Positions 37,241-48,415 of a stretch of DNA of 64,000 nt are shown piece by piece. Each line of letters begins with the position of its first letter. Within the stretch, counting starts at the first letter, position 1. Location of the stretch: positions 30,017,075 through 30,081,074 of the forward strand of contig CM034534.1 of the NCBI GenBank assembly GCA_020002185.1, read 5' to 3'. The translations under genes and the position numbers were made by a program. This DNA comes from Paraescarpia echinospica. Lineage: Eukaryota; Annelida; Polychaeta; Sabellida; Siboglinidae. The notes below the pieces were generated by a model, which was not told where the DNA came from, did no database searches, and saw nothing but the letters and a program-made list of their open reading frames with translations.

Positions 37241-37805
37241 AGAAAAGTGTGATATTTGACATTTGAAACAATTTTTCTTATGTGAACTGAGTGCAATACA
37301 TCAAACATATTAGCAGATTCAGTGGTAAAATGTGTTTGCAGAGAATGACGTATTTGGAAGAGTGTAAGTGGCGAAATTATTTGTTGCCATTTTATTCCAC
37401 TTAATACATGTGGTTACTGAGAAACATTGTTATTTTGGTAACTGCTGATGGGCATCTTGATAAAACGTTAACATGGCCACCATTGGGAAAGTTAACTGTG
37501 GTCTGAGCTCTATAGACTGATTATGAATGTCACGTACTGGGCCATTAGTGTACTGAATGCATGCCGCTCGACCAACGAGTATTTACAAACCAAATATACT
37601 GCTGTCGCATTTATTTTCAAGTTTGTATTTAAATATTCACTCACGACAGACTTGGACATCAATACACATCATTCGCGAATGGATAATACAACAAAACAAT
37701 CGAGGAACGAGTTTTAGTCAATTTCAGGGCCTAGTACACACATTGACGGTAACGGTAAACATCGAAGGAAAGCGGTAAAATAAAATCGCTCTGATTGGAA
37801 TAACA
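37241..37805. other. Intergenic DNA, no gene seen
   Basis: Mixed sequence with no supported feature. Confidence 0.55.
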
Positions 37806-39045
37806 CTTCAGTTCAGTTCAGTTCATCCCGAGACCTGTCATGTCGCAGGGGAGACATGAGGGACGCAGTCACAGCGAATGCTCTCCAGCTGGGGCGGTCT
37901 AACGCAAGTCTCAGTAGCGTTTGGACGTCAAGGTCGGTCCACTCCCGTATGTTGTCCATCCAGGTCTTCCTTTGCCTGCCTCTCCGTCTGCTGCCCTCCA
38001 GTGTGCCCTGCATGATTGTCTTGGCAAGGGAGTCGTGGCGTGTGACATGACCTTACCATGCCATCTTTCTCCTCTTCACTGTTGCGAGGAGTGGCTCCTG
38101 TGGACCTGCCAGGGCAGTGATCCGGTTTCGGAAAGTCATTGGTCTTGTGCTCGGCCCAATATATGTGCAGCAGGCCTCTGAAACACTTCGTTTCAAACGC
38201 CTGTATCGTCTTCGTCATTGCAGCCGTCAGTGTCCAACTTTCGCAGCCGTAGAGCAGGGTGGAGACAACAAGGGCTCTGTACAATCTGATCTTAGTTGCG
38301 AAGCTGATGTTAACGCTTCTCCATATCTTACTGAGTTTGGTCATTGCCGCTGTCGCAAGGGCTATTCGGATCTGGATCTCTTTGTCCGACCGTCCATCTT
38401 TGGTGAGTGTGGAGCCAAGATATTTGAACGCATCCACTTCCTCCAGCTTCTGGCCGTTCATCGTGATGTCAACAGTGATGTTTTCAGTGCTGTTGGCCAT
38501 CACCTTGCTCTTTTCGTTGCTTACTTCCATGCCGTAAGCGCCTGCTCTATCCACTAGTCTATTGGTGAGATCTTGGAGCTCATTGTTGCTTCCTCCAAGA
38601 AAATCTATATCGTCTACAAATCGCAGGTTGCTAACAAATCTGCCTCCCACAGAGATGGTGGTGTTGTGGGGGCTTCTCTCATGATGTTCTCAAGGTATAT
38701 GTTGAAGAGAACTGGCGACAGCAAGCAACCTTGACGGACTCCGACTGTGGTCCTGAAGTGCTTCCCTATTTGGCTGTTGAGAAGGACCGCACTGCCGGCG
38801 TTGTCATACAGTGCGCTGATGACTTGTGTGATGCCTTCTTCAATGTTGAAGCGCCTTAGCACTTGCCACAGACCTTCGTGCCACACCCTGTCAAAAGCCT
38901 TCTTGAAGCCTATAAAGTTGTGCAGCAGGCTCTTCTGGCGTTGCAGGTGCTTTTCGATCAGGATTCTGCAGTTGCAGATTTGTTCTGTGGTACTTCTTCC
39001 GGGTCTGAATGTTAACATTGTTTTGACAATGCTGTCACAAGTCAC
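37806..39045 (-). mobile_element. RTE-like LINE, 5'-truncated reverse transcriptase remnant
   Basis: Minus strand. From 39045: FRPGRSTTEQICN, then FIGFKKAFDRVWHEGLW (motif A), then VGVRQGCLLSPVLFNIYLE (motif B). After a frame break near 38640: RFVSNLRFVDDIDFLGGSN (motif C, with FVDD in place of FADD), EEVDAFKYLGSTLTKDG, and LYGCESWTL with QAFETKCFRGLL. The C-terminal GRRRGRQRKTWMDNIREWT block ends at 37813. This order and wording fit RTE-clade elements as I know them. At least two frameshifts and a missing 5' half make it non-functional. It ends in a short (TGAAC)n tail (plus-strand GTTCA repeats at 37806-37825), as expected for RTE-type 3' ends. Confidence 0.88.
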
Positions 39046-39570
39046 CAGTGTGCTGCGAAATTACAAGAGAAGGGTCACATTTTTATGGATACAACCATAT
39101 AACCAAAGTTATGATCCCGAACAAACCAAAGCGTCATCTTCCTACTAAACACACACATTCGACATCAGCAGGAACACCAGTTACTTCAAACAGTTGCTGG
39201 AGCAGAACTTGAATCAACATTCTCTCGTGAAATTCAGCGTGTTTGTTCAGTATCCGACACTAACGGAGAACAAAACTCCAGGTAAACTGTTAATATAATA
39301 AAATCGAAAGTAACAAGATGTACTTCTTCGCTGAAATACATCCAATAAGCTTTGCCAACAGGAAATGTCAAAGTGTTTGTGTCAAATGTGCAAAATGTAA
39401 ACACAAGTTTTCAAACCACTCACTGTTTCATTCTTCGCAACAGTATCATGACAAACGTCCTGTTAGCATGCATGACTGATATTTTGAAAACATTAACGAA
39501 CTAAATGGAAGAATGCAAGGTGGCGGTAAGAACATACAGGCATACTGCGCATGTTGGTCGGTGTTAAATA
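39046..39570. other. Intergenic DNA, no gene seen
   Basis: Mixed AT-rich sequence between the RTE remnant and the SINE. No feature supported. Confidence 0.55.
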
Positions 39571-39574
39571 GTGC

Positions 39575-39836
39575 TGACACTCAGTGGGGCAGTGGATAGA
39601 GCATCGGACTCTCAATCGAGCGAACCGGGTTCGAATCCTGTGCTACCAAATGTAGACAGTGATGGATATTTACGTAAGAATAGGCTTCTCGCATTATCTG
39701 CAGCGTAGCTAAATGCTTCCCAGAGAAGTCGAGATGGTGTTCGACTGAACAGGTCTGCCGGAGAGTAAAGTATAAATCGGTTTTAGTAGTCCTAAAGACT
39801 GAATAATGCGCTATATAAGAACTTACCTTTACTTTT
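39575..39836 (+). mobile_element. tRNA-derived SINE, most complete copy
   Basis: The tRNA-like head has an A-box-like TGGGGCAGTGG at 39585-39595 and a perfect B box GGTTCGAATCC at 39628-39638, the internal RNA polymerase III promoter. It is followed by an unrelated body (CTTCCCAGAGAAGTCGAGAT near 39717) and a tail with GCGCTATATAAGAACTTACC. The acceptor stem does not pair and no usable tRNA fold is present, so it is not a tRNA gene. The body recurs at 11668-11905 (-), 37096-37240 (+) and 48120-48236 (-), which establishes a dispersed family. Confidence 0.85.
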
Positions 39837-40941
39837 TAATCTACTTGTCATAAAACACGCGCATATATTCTGTTGTCATTCAGCAGGTTTTTGTTCAGGA
39901 TTACGTGAGCCACGTCCCATTTTCAGCTCTAGCTCAAGCTGACCAACTTGGAGCTGTGTGATGGGTTCGATATCCTCTGAACGCATTTTGCCTGCTGTTG
40001 AAAAATTGTATCGAATTATTTGTGATCGCCACGGCACTGACGCCGTGGCGTGGCATTGGTCTACTGTAACCTATTTTAGCAACGTCGTCTGCCTTATTAT
40101 TTCCGATTAAGAACAATAATTGGTCAGGCCTAAAGAACCTGCTTCAGGAACTTCAAGTAGTTTTGTCTGGCGCAGATCCAAACATTACGCATCACTTCTT
40201 CAAGACAGGCACACGTTTCTTACATGTGACGAATGCAAGTTAGGACCGCCAATCTCACTTGATGGCTTCAAGTAACAGTTACAAATATATATTTGATGTT
40301 TAAAAAATGATAAAGTTTCTATAATCTACATCTTCGGATGAATCGTAGTGAGGATTTTATTTAGAGTATAATATCATGTTGTCTGATATCATTGTTTGAA
40401 ACGGCATATACAAATGATAAATGATTTGAACGCACTACGTTTGTTAGAATTTATTCATCCGCGTAGAAAACGTAGGTGTGTATGTAAATTTATACGTTGG
40501 TTACACAAAATGTAATATACGCTGATATACATAAAATTTTGTTCAGCATTCCGCGAGGATTGAACAAAGTCGATAGTGTGCCGTGAACTAAAAACAATGA
40601 GAAGCACTGGACTACATGTTATTGGAATGTTTGGCGGGTCGCAATTATTTGATAATTGAGGACAAATTTACATCGTTATTCAAATGAATCACGTAAACAA
40701 ACTTCACGATAGTGCTCCACTTCCTGCTTAGGTCCCTATCAATCTTCCGTGTCGTCGTTCTGGCAAATTAGAATTTTGGTACGATATTTTTCGAAAAACA
40801 TATATATTTATTTATATACTACTTTTAGTTAATGCTTGATGTTTCTAGCTACCTCATATACCGGTTGAATTAAGATATAATGTCAAGTTGGGGCGTTGTC
40901 TGCAGAGATACGTATGGCGACTGTCAATGAGAGGAAACAGT

Positions 40942-40955
40942 GCGCCATCTAGCGG
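40942..40955 (-). promoter_or_regulatory. CTCF-like motif 1
   Basis: On the minus strand CCGCTAGATGGCGC matches CCASYAGRKGGCRS at 13 of 14 positions. CTCF is an architectural zinc-finger protein of bilaterians. The site lies about 19 kb upstream of the Nkx6 start and points toward the gene. Confidence 0.45.
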
Positions 40956-40999
40956 GTCATGCTTACTTGTCGTGAGTCTAAGAGACGTATGGTACGGTG

Positions 41000-41013
41000 G
41001 CGCCACCTGGTGA
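41000..41013 (-). promoter_or_regulatory. CTCF-like motif 2
   Basis: On the minus strand TCACCAGGTGGCGC matches CCASYAGRKGGCRS at 13 of 14 positions. Same orientation as motif 1, 58 bp away. Confidence 0.45.
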
Positions 41014-41534
41014 ATATAAACAAACCACTTTTGTTGAAAGGAGAACATAGTGCGCACATGTGTACGATGTACTAATTACACGCACACATGTTTGTCGTGT
41101 ACTAATAAGTTTATCTGATAAACATTTTTGATGGAATTTACTGGATACTCGTCAATTAAAAAAGAATTAATATTAATGTTAAAAATGTTAATGTGCTTGC
41201 TGATATGTCCATAATATCACTACATTAGTAAGTTATAACAGTATGATTAAGATATAACAGCAATTGTAGCTAGGAATATCCAACGCAATAATGCACACGA
41301 CATATAATTAATCAACACGCTAACAAATTATGCGTTGTTCAGAACACTGTGTATGTATACATTATTCATACACCATTCGCCAGGAGGCGCAAAGGAGTTG
41401 TTTGGTGAATAACCGCAACGTGACAGCACTATCGTGGATTGTTTTCAAAGAAACGAACTACTGTAACGGCGAGGGCCTATATCACAAACGTCGGACCGTG
41501 GTGAATATTAGGGGTGAGGAGGTCGCTGAGTATC

Positions 41535-41800
41535 TCTAAAAACTTCGATTTGTCCCCCCGAAGTTCGCAAAACATCCACATTCAGGCTCAACAAAACCCC
41601 CCATTTACACCCCCTTTGAGGCTCGTCAAAACACCCACCTTAAGACTCTACAGAAACTTAAATTTGCACCCCCTGAGGCTGACCAAAAACCTCAAATTGC
41701 ATTCCAAAATCCATCAACTAAGTAGATGACGCTAATCCTATCTCCAGTCCCCCTACTTAAACTATCGGGGGCTGCTTCCCCAACCACCCGGTTCCGTCGT
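41535..41800 (+). repeat. Dispersed repeat with degenerate 34-35 bp internal units
   Basis: Four or five decayed units (…GAGGCTGACCAAAAACCTC, TTGCACCCCCTGAGGCTGAC) related to the 29084-29560 minisatellite. They are followed by GCTAATCCTATCTCCAG and a GGGGGCT…CCCC block that recurs at 61842-61905. Probably a non-autonomous DNA-transposon end. Full boundaries not found. Confidence 0.55.
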
Positions 41801-41984
41801 GTAAATAGTATAAACATAAATGGACTGTGAAGAAGACGGCGCTTTATAGTTGTTTAATATATTGTATATGCCTATTATGCGCTCTGCGTTTTAACGTTTC
41901 TGACATGAGAATGTCTTAATACATATTCTGTACTTATTTTAAAGGCTTTGAATTGGTGTCACAAATAAAATACTATCAACGCAA

Positions 41985-42241
41985 CCTGCTAACGCAATGT
42001 TGCATCTTGTCGATATTGTGCATTCGTCACCTGATACTATAAATACCTTCCGTAAAAAACTAAAGACTTATTTATTTGAAATTGCATTCCCACCCTAACC
42101 TTCGGCGGTCCCTTCCTCTAATGACGACTCTTGCTTGTCCCTGTTAACGAATATGCCCAATGATTTTTGTATGTTGCGCCTCTGAGCTCAGATTCCTGGG
42201 GATTTAGGCGCAATAGAAGTTTGTCATTATTATTATTATTA
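41985..42241 (+). mobile_element. LINE 3' end fragment with (ATT)n tail
   Basis: Plus-strand frame near 42010-42095 reads SSPDTINTFRKKLKTYLFE, the kind of C-terminal end found in many non-LTR RT proteins. It is followed by a short 3' UTR and an (ATT)5 tail at 42226-42241. No RT catalytic motifs are present, so it is a heavily 5'-truncated insertion. Confidence 0.6.
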
Positions 42242-42314
42242 CGTGATCAATCACCACGAATCTAGTTTGCACAGCTTAGTTGTGATGTAATAACACATTG
42301 ACCTATCGCATGGC

Positions 42315-42944
42315 ATGGCGACAGTCGATGGAATGATAGAATGCTTGCTTACTTGCTTACTACCCCCTTCGCCTACTCCTGCACAACGATTTTCTACTGT
42401 GCCCTCTATACATAGAAGCACAAAGTGCAAGAAATCCAGCTGGAACTTACCGATAATCACAAAACGTGTCGTTATTCTGGGTGACTCGAACGTTTCTAGG
42501 ATTACAGAATCGAAGGAACGAGACATCTAAGTGGACAGCTACCCTGGAGCAAAAATTAGGAATGTCGAACAGATGATGATGCATCCCGCAGAGACAGGCG
42601 GCACACACCCAGAGATTGTGATCCTATCGATGGGAATCAACGACAGAGCGAACAAACCAAGTGTGATGACCATCCCTAATTTGCGAAGGATGGCGGCTCG
42701 AGCAGGTAAGTGTTTCCCTCACTCAGTTATCGCCATACCCGAAATAAACGTTTTTGACAGATTACCTCTAGTAGAACAAGAATACATTATGAGAACTTCG
42801 GAGAGCCTACTAGACATTAAGGGCATTGTTGTAATACCTAAATTAGAGGAGTCATCGTCCAAGACAGACATATCAGACAACATTCATTGGACATCAGAAA
42901 CAGCGAACAAAATGCTAACACATTGGATGTGCCATTTAAACTAA
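42315..42944 (+). pseudogene. SGNH/GDSL-hydrolase-like domain at the 5' end of a Penelope-like element
   Basis: A single plus-strand frame interrupted by one TAA (42528-42530). The four SGNH blocks are all readable. Block I is VVILGDSNVSR, with the Ser nucleophile codon at 42486-42488. The block II Gly is in SYPGAK just after the stop. Block III is LSMGINDR, with Asn at 42639-42641. Block V is DNIHWT, with the catalytic His at 42885-42887. SGNH enzymes are esterases or lipases with a Ser-His-Asp type centre. Placed immediately upstream of a PLE reverse transcriptase in the same orientation, this looks like the N-terminal module of that element's polyprotein rather than a host gene. The frame shifts near 42944 and continues as NPTIINL up to the insertion at 43016. 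Substrate and role in the element are unknown. Confidence 0.75.
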
Positions 42945-43015
42945 GAAACATTGAGGGCAACCATACCGCACAAAACAAGTCTAGTGATCTGCGCAATCCC
43001 ACGATTATCAATTTA

Positions 43016-43731
43016 AGGCCAGACACGGCAGGTAGATAGGATTATTTTTAATGTGTGCAAACAGTTCAATTTGTTCTGCCCAATGCATGAAATGGGTCTT
43101 ACTGAGTAAAATATATAACTTTTTTCAGCCAGACCCCCCGTTTCCATGGTAACAAACAAAATGGCCGCCATTTTGAGCAAATATTGGCAAATTTGTAAAC
43201 ACTGCCATTTGTTATTGAATCCATATATAGTTATAATTCTTGCAAATCCATGTTCTCTATAGATTCTATTGTGAAATGATCAGAGCATTTTTTGAAATGT
43301 TATGTTTTTATTTTTTTAATTATTTTTTGGTAAAATACGAAACAAATCTTGTGTTTTGGCAACAAATATGGCTATATCTTTTAAACTATTCATGATTTTT
43401 AAAAAAGTGTCTGATCATTGCACACAGTAGAATACGCTGAATGCAACACTGAAGTCATTATTTATATAGCATAATTATTCCAAGAGATATCCCATTTCCA
43501 AATGCAGAAATTTTAAGAAATTTTTTTTTGAGAAAATGGCTGTCAAAGATTGATTATTGGATTTCATTACATGATATCGACATGCTTGATCCATGATTAA
43601 AACTCACTTAGAGGTACGTAATTGTCATAGAAGTGAACTTTATTGATAGTATGCATACAAAGGTATCTGGCAGAAAACCATTTTCAGTTTTTTTCTTCAA
43701 AAAACACCATTTCACCTGGGGTGTCTGGCCT
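43016..43731. mobile_element. 716-bp TIR element (MITE-like) nested inside the Penelope-like element
   Basis: Terminal inverted repeats AGGCCAGACACGGCAGGT (left) and the reverse complement of AGGCCAGACACCCCAGGT (right) match at 16 of 18. TA dinucleotides flank it directly at 43014-43015 and 43732-43733, the target duplication of Tc1/mariner-type insertion. No transposase frame. Internally it has the 19-bp palindrome CAAAATGGCCGCCATTTTG (43157-43175). It interrupts the reading frame of the PLE between the hydrolase and RT regions. Confidence 0.8.
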
Positions 43732-43733
43732 TA

Positions 43734-45520
43734 TGCCATCTAGTGTTATCTGAAACACAGGCGGAAATAATAAATTTCGGATTACAATTTATACCAACAC
43801 CTCAGACAAATGATGCAGAAGACACGCAGGCGTCTATCAGGCGTTTTGCTAGACATATCCAACTACGATATTTTTCACGGAACGAAATCAACCAAATTAA
43901 AAGATAAGTTTACAGCATAACCAACTTGGAATCCGCCTTGCCACAACGAGGACATTAACTCTAAATTGGAACAACTGAAATTGTTTAGCTCGATAACTAA
44001 CAAACACCGGAACAATGTTGGTAATTTGTCAGAGTCGTAATTGGCGTCGATTTCGGCACTCAAGAGAAACCCATCTATTATTATTAAACCTGATGATAAA
44101 GGCTCGGCCACAGTAATCATGTCTAAAGAAAACTATGTCGCAGAGGCGAATCGACAGCTTGCGAACAAAAAACATTATACTAAACTAGACACACCGGTCT
44201 ATCCACAAGCCGCAGTCCGCATTTCAGCAACACTAGACATATTACGACAAACAGGTTACCTATCCAAGAAGCAACGAGATTATTTAGAGCCACCGGATAC
44301 ACCTCGACCACGTCTCCTCTATCTATTACCCAAGATTCACAAGGCTAAAGATAAATGGCCTCAGCGTCAAATGCCTCCAGAACGACCGATCATAACCGAT
44401 TGCAACGGCGAATCATATAAAATAGCTGAGTATATTGACTATTTTTAGTCCCACTGGCAGTAACACATGCTTCGTATGTTAAAAACACTACATACCTCAT
44501 TGATAAAGTGACTAAAATCGGAATTCCTAGTGATGCGCTACTGTTCTACATGGATGTAGAAAGCCTGTACACCAATATCGACAAGATATTTGGGAGACTG
44601 TAGCAGTTAGACAGACTTTTTTTAACGAAACCCGGATTTTGACCGCCCAGACGCAGAGATTTTAGAACTATTTAAAATTTCCTTAGACCACAACTTCTTA
44701 TTCGGATCAAACTGGTACCTTCAAATTTTCGGCACTGCAATGGGGAAACGATTTACCCCCAACTATGCCAATCTTTTTATGGCTGAGTGGAAGAAACAAG
44801 CACTAAGGAAATGCAACAAATTACCATTAATCTATTTACGATATTTGGACGATATTTTCGGAATCTGGACACATGGGAATGATGAATTCCTAGTTTTCTT
44901 GGACATACTAAATAGCCATCAAAATTACGTAAAATTACGTCAGTTACGAGTAAAACTCAATAGATTTATTGGACACTACGATTTTTAAAGGCGAACTCTT
45001 TAATTCGACGGGGCATCTTGACAGCAATGTTTCCTTTAAACCAACAGATACACATCAACTACTGTACAAAGACTCGTTCCATCCGAAACATCCATTCTCT
45101 GGTATCCTCAGGTCGCAACTATTACGATTTCACAGGATTTGCAACAATAAATCAGACTTTGAGGAAGCCGTGCAAACACTTTTTCATAGCCTGAAGCAAA
45201 GGAATTATACATTTTTAAGACACTTTAAATACACGACCCTAGCGGACATTAAAAATCAGAACAGGAAGGAACAAGCCGTGAAATGTCAGGTGAAAAGGTA
45301 TCCAGCCTGTACGGCATTTGTAGACTTCACACCTATTAACAACACAAGGAGGCCACCACAGGGAAAAATCAACAATTGCGGTATAACCAGCATGGTGTAC
45401 CAAATTACCTGCAATGCCTGCCTCGCAAGATACGTGGGTGAGACTGGCAATCAACTGATTCAGATGAACACCATCGTGTCGCAAATACCTTTCCTATCTT
45501 GTAGTGAACCATCTGTGATT
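43734..45520 (+). pseudogene. Penelope-like element: reverse transcriptase plus GIY-YIG endonuclease, decayed
   Basis: From 43750 the frame reads LSETQAEIINFGLQFIPTP, the PLE-type N-terminal RT region. Next come IIIKPDDKGSATVIM (about 44068-44120), YLLPKIHK, ERPIITDCNGE (near 44383), then in a shifted frame LLFYMDVESLYTNID (44540-44585). After another shift come LQIFGTAMGKRFTPNYANLF (near 44720-44775) and YLRYLDDIFGIWTHG, with the catalytic Asp pair at 44848-44853. Downstream is LLDTTIFKG, HSFHPK-like KDSFHPKHPFSG, and the GIY-YIG nuclease signature VYQITCNACLARYVGETG (45395-45448), with GIY replaced by MVY. PLEs copy RNA into DNA and use the GIY-YIG nuclease to nick the target. At least four frame breaks and several stops make it inactive. 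The endonuclease C-terminal half is frameshifted and then replaced by a (TATG)n array. Confidence 0.88.
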
Positions 45521-45524
45521 GTAT

Positions 45525-45804
45525 ATGTATGTATGTATGTATGTGTGTATGTATGTATGTATGCATGTATGTATGTATGTATGTATGTATGTATGTATGT
45601 ATGTATGTATGTATGTATGTATGTATGTATATATGTTTGTATGTATGTATGTATGTATGTATGTATGTATGTATGTATGTATGTATGTATGTATGTATGT
45701 ATGTATGTATGTATGTATGTATGTATGTATGTTTGTATGTATATGTGTGTGTGTATGTATATATATATATTATTATATATATGTGTGTGTGTATATGTAT
45801 ATGC

Positions 45805-45835
<31 letters not shown>

Positions 45836-45895
45836 TATGTGTGTATATATGTATAATATATATATGTATATATATATATATGCATGTATATAAAT
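45525..45895. repeat. (TATG)n followed by (TA)n
   Basis: About 210 bp of TATG with sparse TGTG, TATA and TTTG variants, then about 130 bp of TA-rich sequence. It abuts the truncated 3' end of the Penelope-like element. Confidence 0.97.
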
Positions 45896-47995
45896 GTTAT
45901 CGAAACTGATCGTCAACCGAACAAAGTCTTCATTCTACAATATATATTATGAACACCATTCACCACGTATCTAGTTCATTGGACACCCAACATCCCGTTA
46001 ATAAATAAATAATATGTATTCATCTAAGTTATTTAACAGTTACATGAGGGTAACCCCCGGTTACTATCCTCAGCCTTGTCCAGTTGGTCATTGTTTAATG
46101 TCTATTGACATGGGAATGTAACGGCTGAATGCATCCCTGTGCCATGACTGGATAATCACGCATTCTCGTCTCCGTTGTAGACCGATAGTCGTTATTTAGA
46201 TGTACAATTAATCGTACATGTTTTTCTTTTTTAGGTTTAATTTACAAAAATTGTTTTGCAGAGAAGACCATCTACCCGAAAGGACTAAACTGATTTTATC
46301 AGATGTCTGGGTTTAGGGTTCACATTCGCCACCTATACTCCGTTGCCAGTGCATTAGGGTCTTCGTTCATGCTCAAAATCCTTAACAGAGGATACTTGAG
46401 CCCAGTGCACCCATTTTCCTAAAATACTTACTTACTTACTTGCTTACTTACGCCATAGGAGCATAGGCCATGCACGACGACTCTCTCTGTTTTTTGGGCT
46501 TGGTCCAAACCTGGTCGCGGTGAGAACGCTTGTGTGTCTCAGTGACCCGGAGAACTAAGCCAGCAGAAGCTTTGGCTCCTGACAGGGTTACCCAAGCTGA
46601 ACAGGTCGAATTGCATAGACCAGACACATAAGGACCTCTCCTCGAGACTAAGAGGTTTGCCTGGGACGAACAATCCCAACTGTAAAAGAAAAACCGGTGT
46701 GCATTGTATAACTTTGCATGTTACTCTGATAAACGTTAACATTGTTGCCGATGGAGACGTAATTTATGAGCCGTCTCAACGTGTAGGATGCGGCGATTTG
46801 TGGCGAGGGTAGCTGGTTGCCTTGAACAGCTCCTGCCCCCGTCTGCCTGGACGTTCCCCGTCCTCGGTGTCTCGCCCTGCTGGGCTTCCTGAAGGCCATG
46901 ACACAAGAGGTCTATCAGCCATCGGGTCCGCCGGTGTAGCAATTTCGAAACATACACCCTGGAAACACTATGGTAGAGTTTTGAAATTATGAATTTTTTA
47001 TTTTAATTTTAATTTAAAAAATGCTCTAAAGTCTAGAGTGTTTTAAAATAAATTTAATTGTCTACGATCCGACGCACCTCGACAGTCGCAGCGTATACAA
47101 TCGTGCATAATCGGGGCATTGTGCGGCTAGCTTAAGACTACAGGCCCTGTATATATATATTTTTCAAATTGGATAATGTTTCATTGTATTTTGAAATTCC
47201 ATCACCGGTTCCCCGAACCATCCAACGCGACGATCCCAACATTAGCCGGAAATATCGAACTTAATTAGGCCTACCCGTGTGTGACATAATAATGATAATA
47301 TAACGTGGAATTAGTCTTCTTTTTCTTGATTCGACAAATTAGTTCTCGTCCTGTGATACAAATTGTTATTCTGCAACACGATACCATGAGCACGATGATT
47401 CATCCGGAAAGTGTGGGTGGAACAATCAGCTACCGACGGTTGCGATTGTCCATTCTGTGTCCCTAGCGGAAGTTGCACAGGAAGTGTCGTTGCGTTATCG
47501 GAGTCCGTAGTCCACAGTAATTACGTCACTTTGTGGGTTGACAGTGAGAAGGGTCGAAATAAAGATCCGTGAAAGAGTTTCCTATAGCTTGTAAAATATG
47601 TCCTGTTCCTAAATACAATGTGTTGGAAAACAATCGACAATACTGCGGTTAATCGTTACCGTTTAAAGTGTTGCGCTCATGCACGCACACACAGACGCGC
47701 GCACACACGCACACGCACACACACTTTCCAATATAAATTGTCACTGGTTAATTATATGAAATACTAGACAAATTAATTGCTGCCTATCGTAGTTGCTTTA
47801 AATATGTTCTATTCTCCACGTTACTTTAGTATATAGCTGAATGCTCAAATGCAGCATTGTCGTTACATGCAAATGTAACAGAATCGCGTTTCTAACGTGT
47901 ATGTATTTAATCCAAATACAAAACTGAACACAACTTATTCAAATGCATACACAGTTTGTTTGTTATTGCTTTTAAATGTAAATTATTTGCAATTG
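45896..47995. other. Intergenic DNA, including a possible repeat at 46426-46930
   Basis: An (ACTT)n run at 46426-46451 is followed by about 480 bp of moderately GC-rich sequence that has the texture of a molluscan-type dispersed repeat, but I found no second copy here. A CACG/CA tract lies at 47682-47724. No gene supported. Confidence 0.45.
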
Positions 47996-48112
47996 TGTGT
48001 GCGTGTGCGCATGCACGTGCGTGTGCGGTGGGCGTATGCGTATGCGTGTCTATATGTATGTGTGTGTGCATGCGTGGGTGTACGACTGTATGTGCGAGTG
48101 TATGTAAAAAAA
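47996..48112. repeat. (GT/GC)n tract, left of the SINE
   Basis: Alternating GTGTGCG/TATGCG sequence. Confidence 0.88.
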
Positions 48113-48119
48113 TAAAAAT

Positions 48120-48236
48120 AAGTTCTTATATAAGCTGTATCCAGTCCTTAGGACTGCTCAAAGTGCTTTACACTTTACTCCGTACTCTGTGGCAGACCTG
48201 TTCAATCGAAAACCATCTCGACTTCCCTGGGAAGCA
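48120..48236 (-). mobile_element. SINE fragment, minus strand, inside a GT-rich tract
   Basis: Contains TTCTTATATAAGC, GCTCAAAGTGCTTTACACTTTA, GGCAGACCTGTTCAATCGA and CCATCTCGACTTCCCTGGGAAG, the reverse complement of the tail and core of the 39575-39836 SINE. Truncated before the tRNA-like head at the downstream GT tract. Confidence 0.75.
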
Positions 48237-48239
48237 CAG

Positions 48240-48415
48240 ATCGTGCGTGTGTATATGTGTATTCGCGCGTGGATATGTTGGTGGGTGCATGCGTGTGTGT
48301 ATGCCTGTGTGTGTATGCATGTGTGCGCGGGCGGGCGGGCGGCCGTGCGTGCGTGTTTTCCGTCCGCACGTGTGTCTGTGCACACTGGCGTGTATGTGTG
48401 CGTGTGTGCAAAGTT
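48240..48415. repeat. (GT/GC)n tract, right of the SINE
   Basis: GTGTAT, GCGGGCGGGC and GTGCGTG units. A further (TGCG)n run lies at 48692-48727. Confidence 0.88.

Larger units (their letters stand above)
39837..41530. other. Intergenic DNA holding the CTCF-like pair
   Basis: No coding region supported. AT-rich except around the CTCF-like sites at 40942-40955 and 41000-41013, which are annotated separately. Confidence 0.55.

Noticed and set aside
38117..38557. Plus-strand frames of 92-146 codons
   Set aside because: Antisense shadows of the RTE-like reverse transcriptase on the minus strand.
39580..39650. A tRNA gene
   Set aside because: A- and B-box sequences are present but the acceptor and anticodon stems do not pair. 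The sequence continues into a SINE body found elsewhere in the window.
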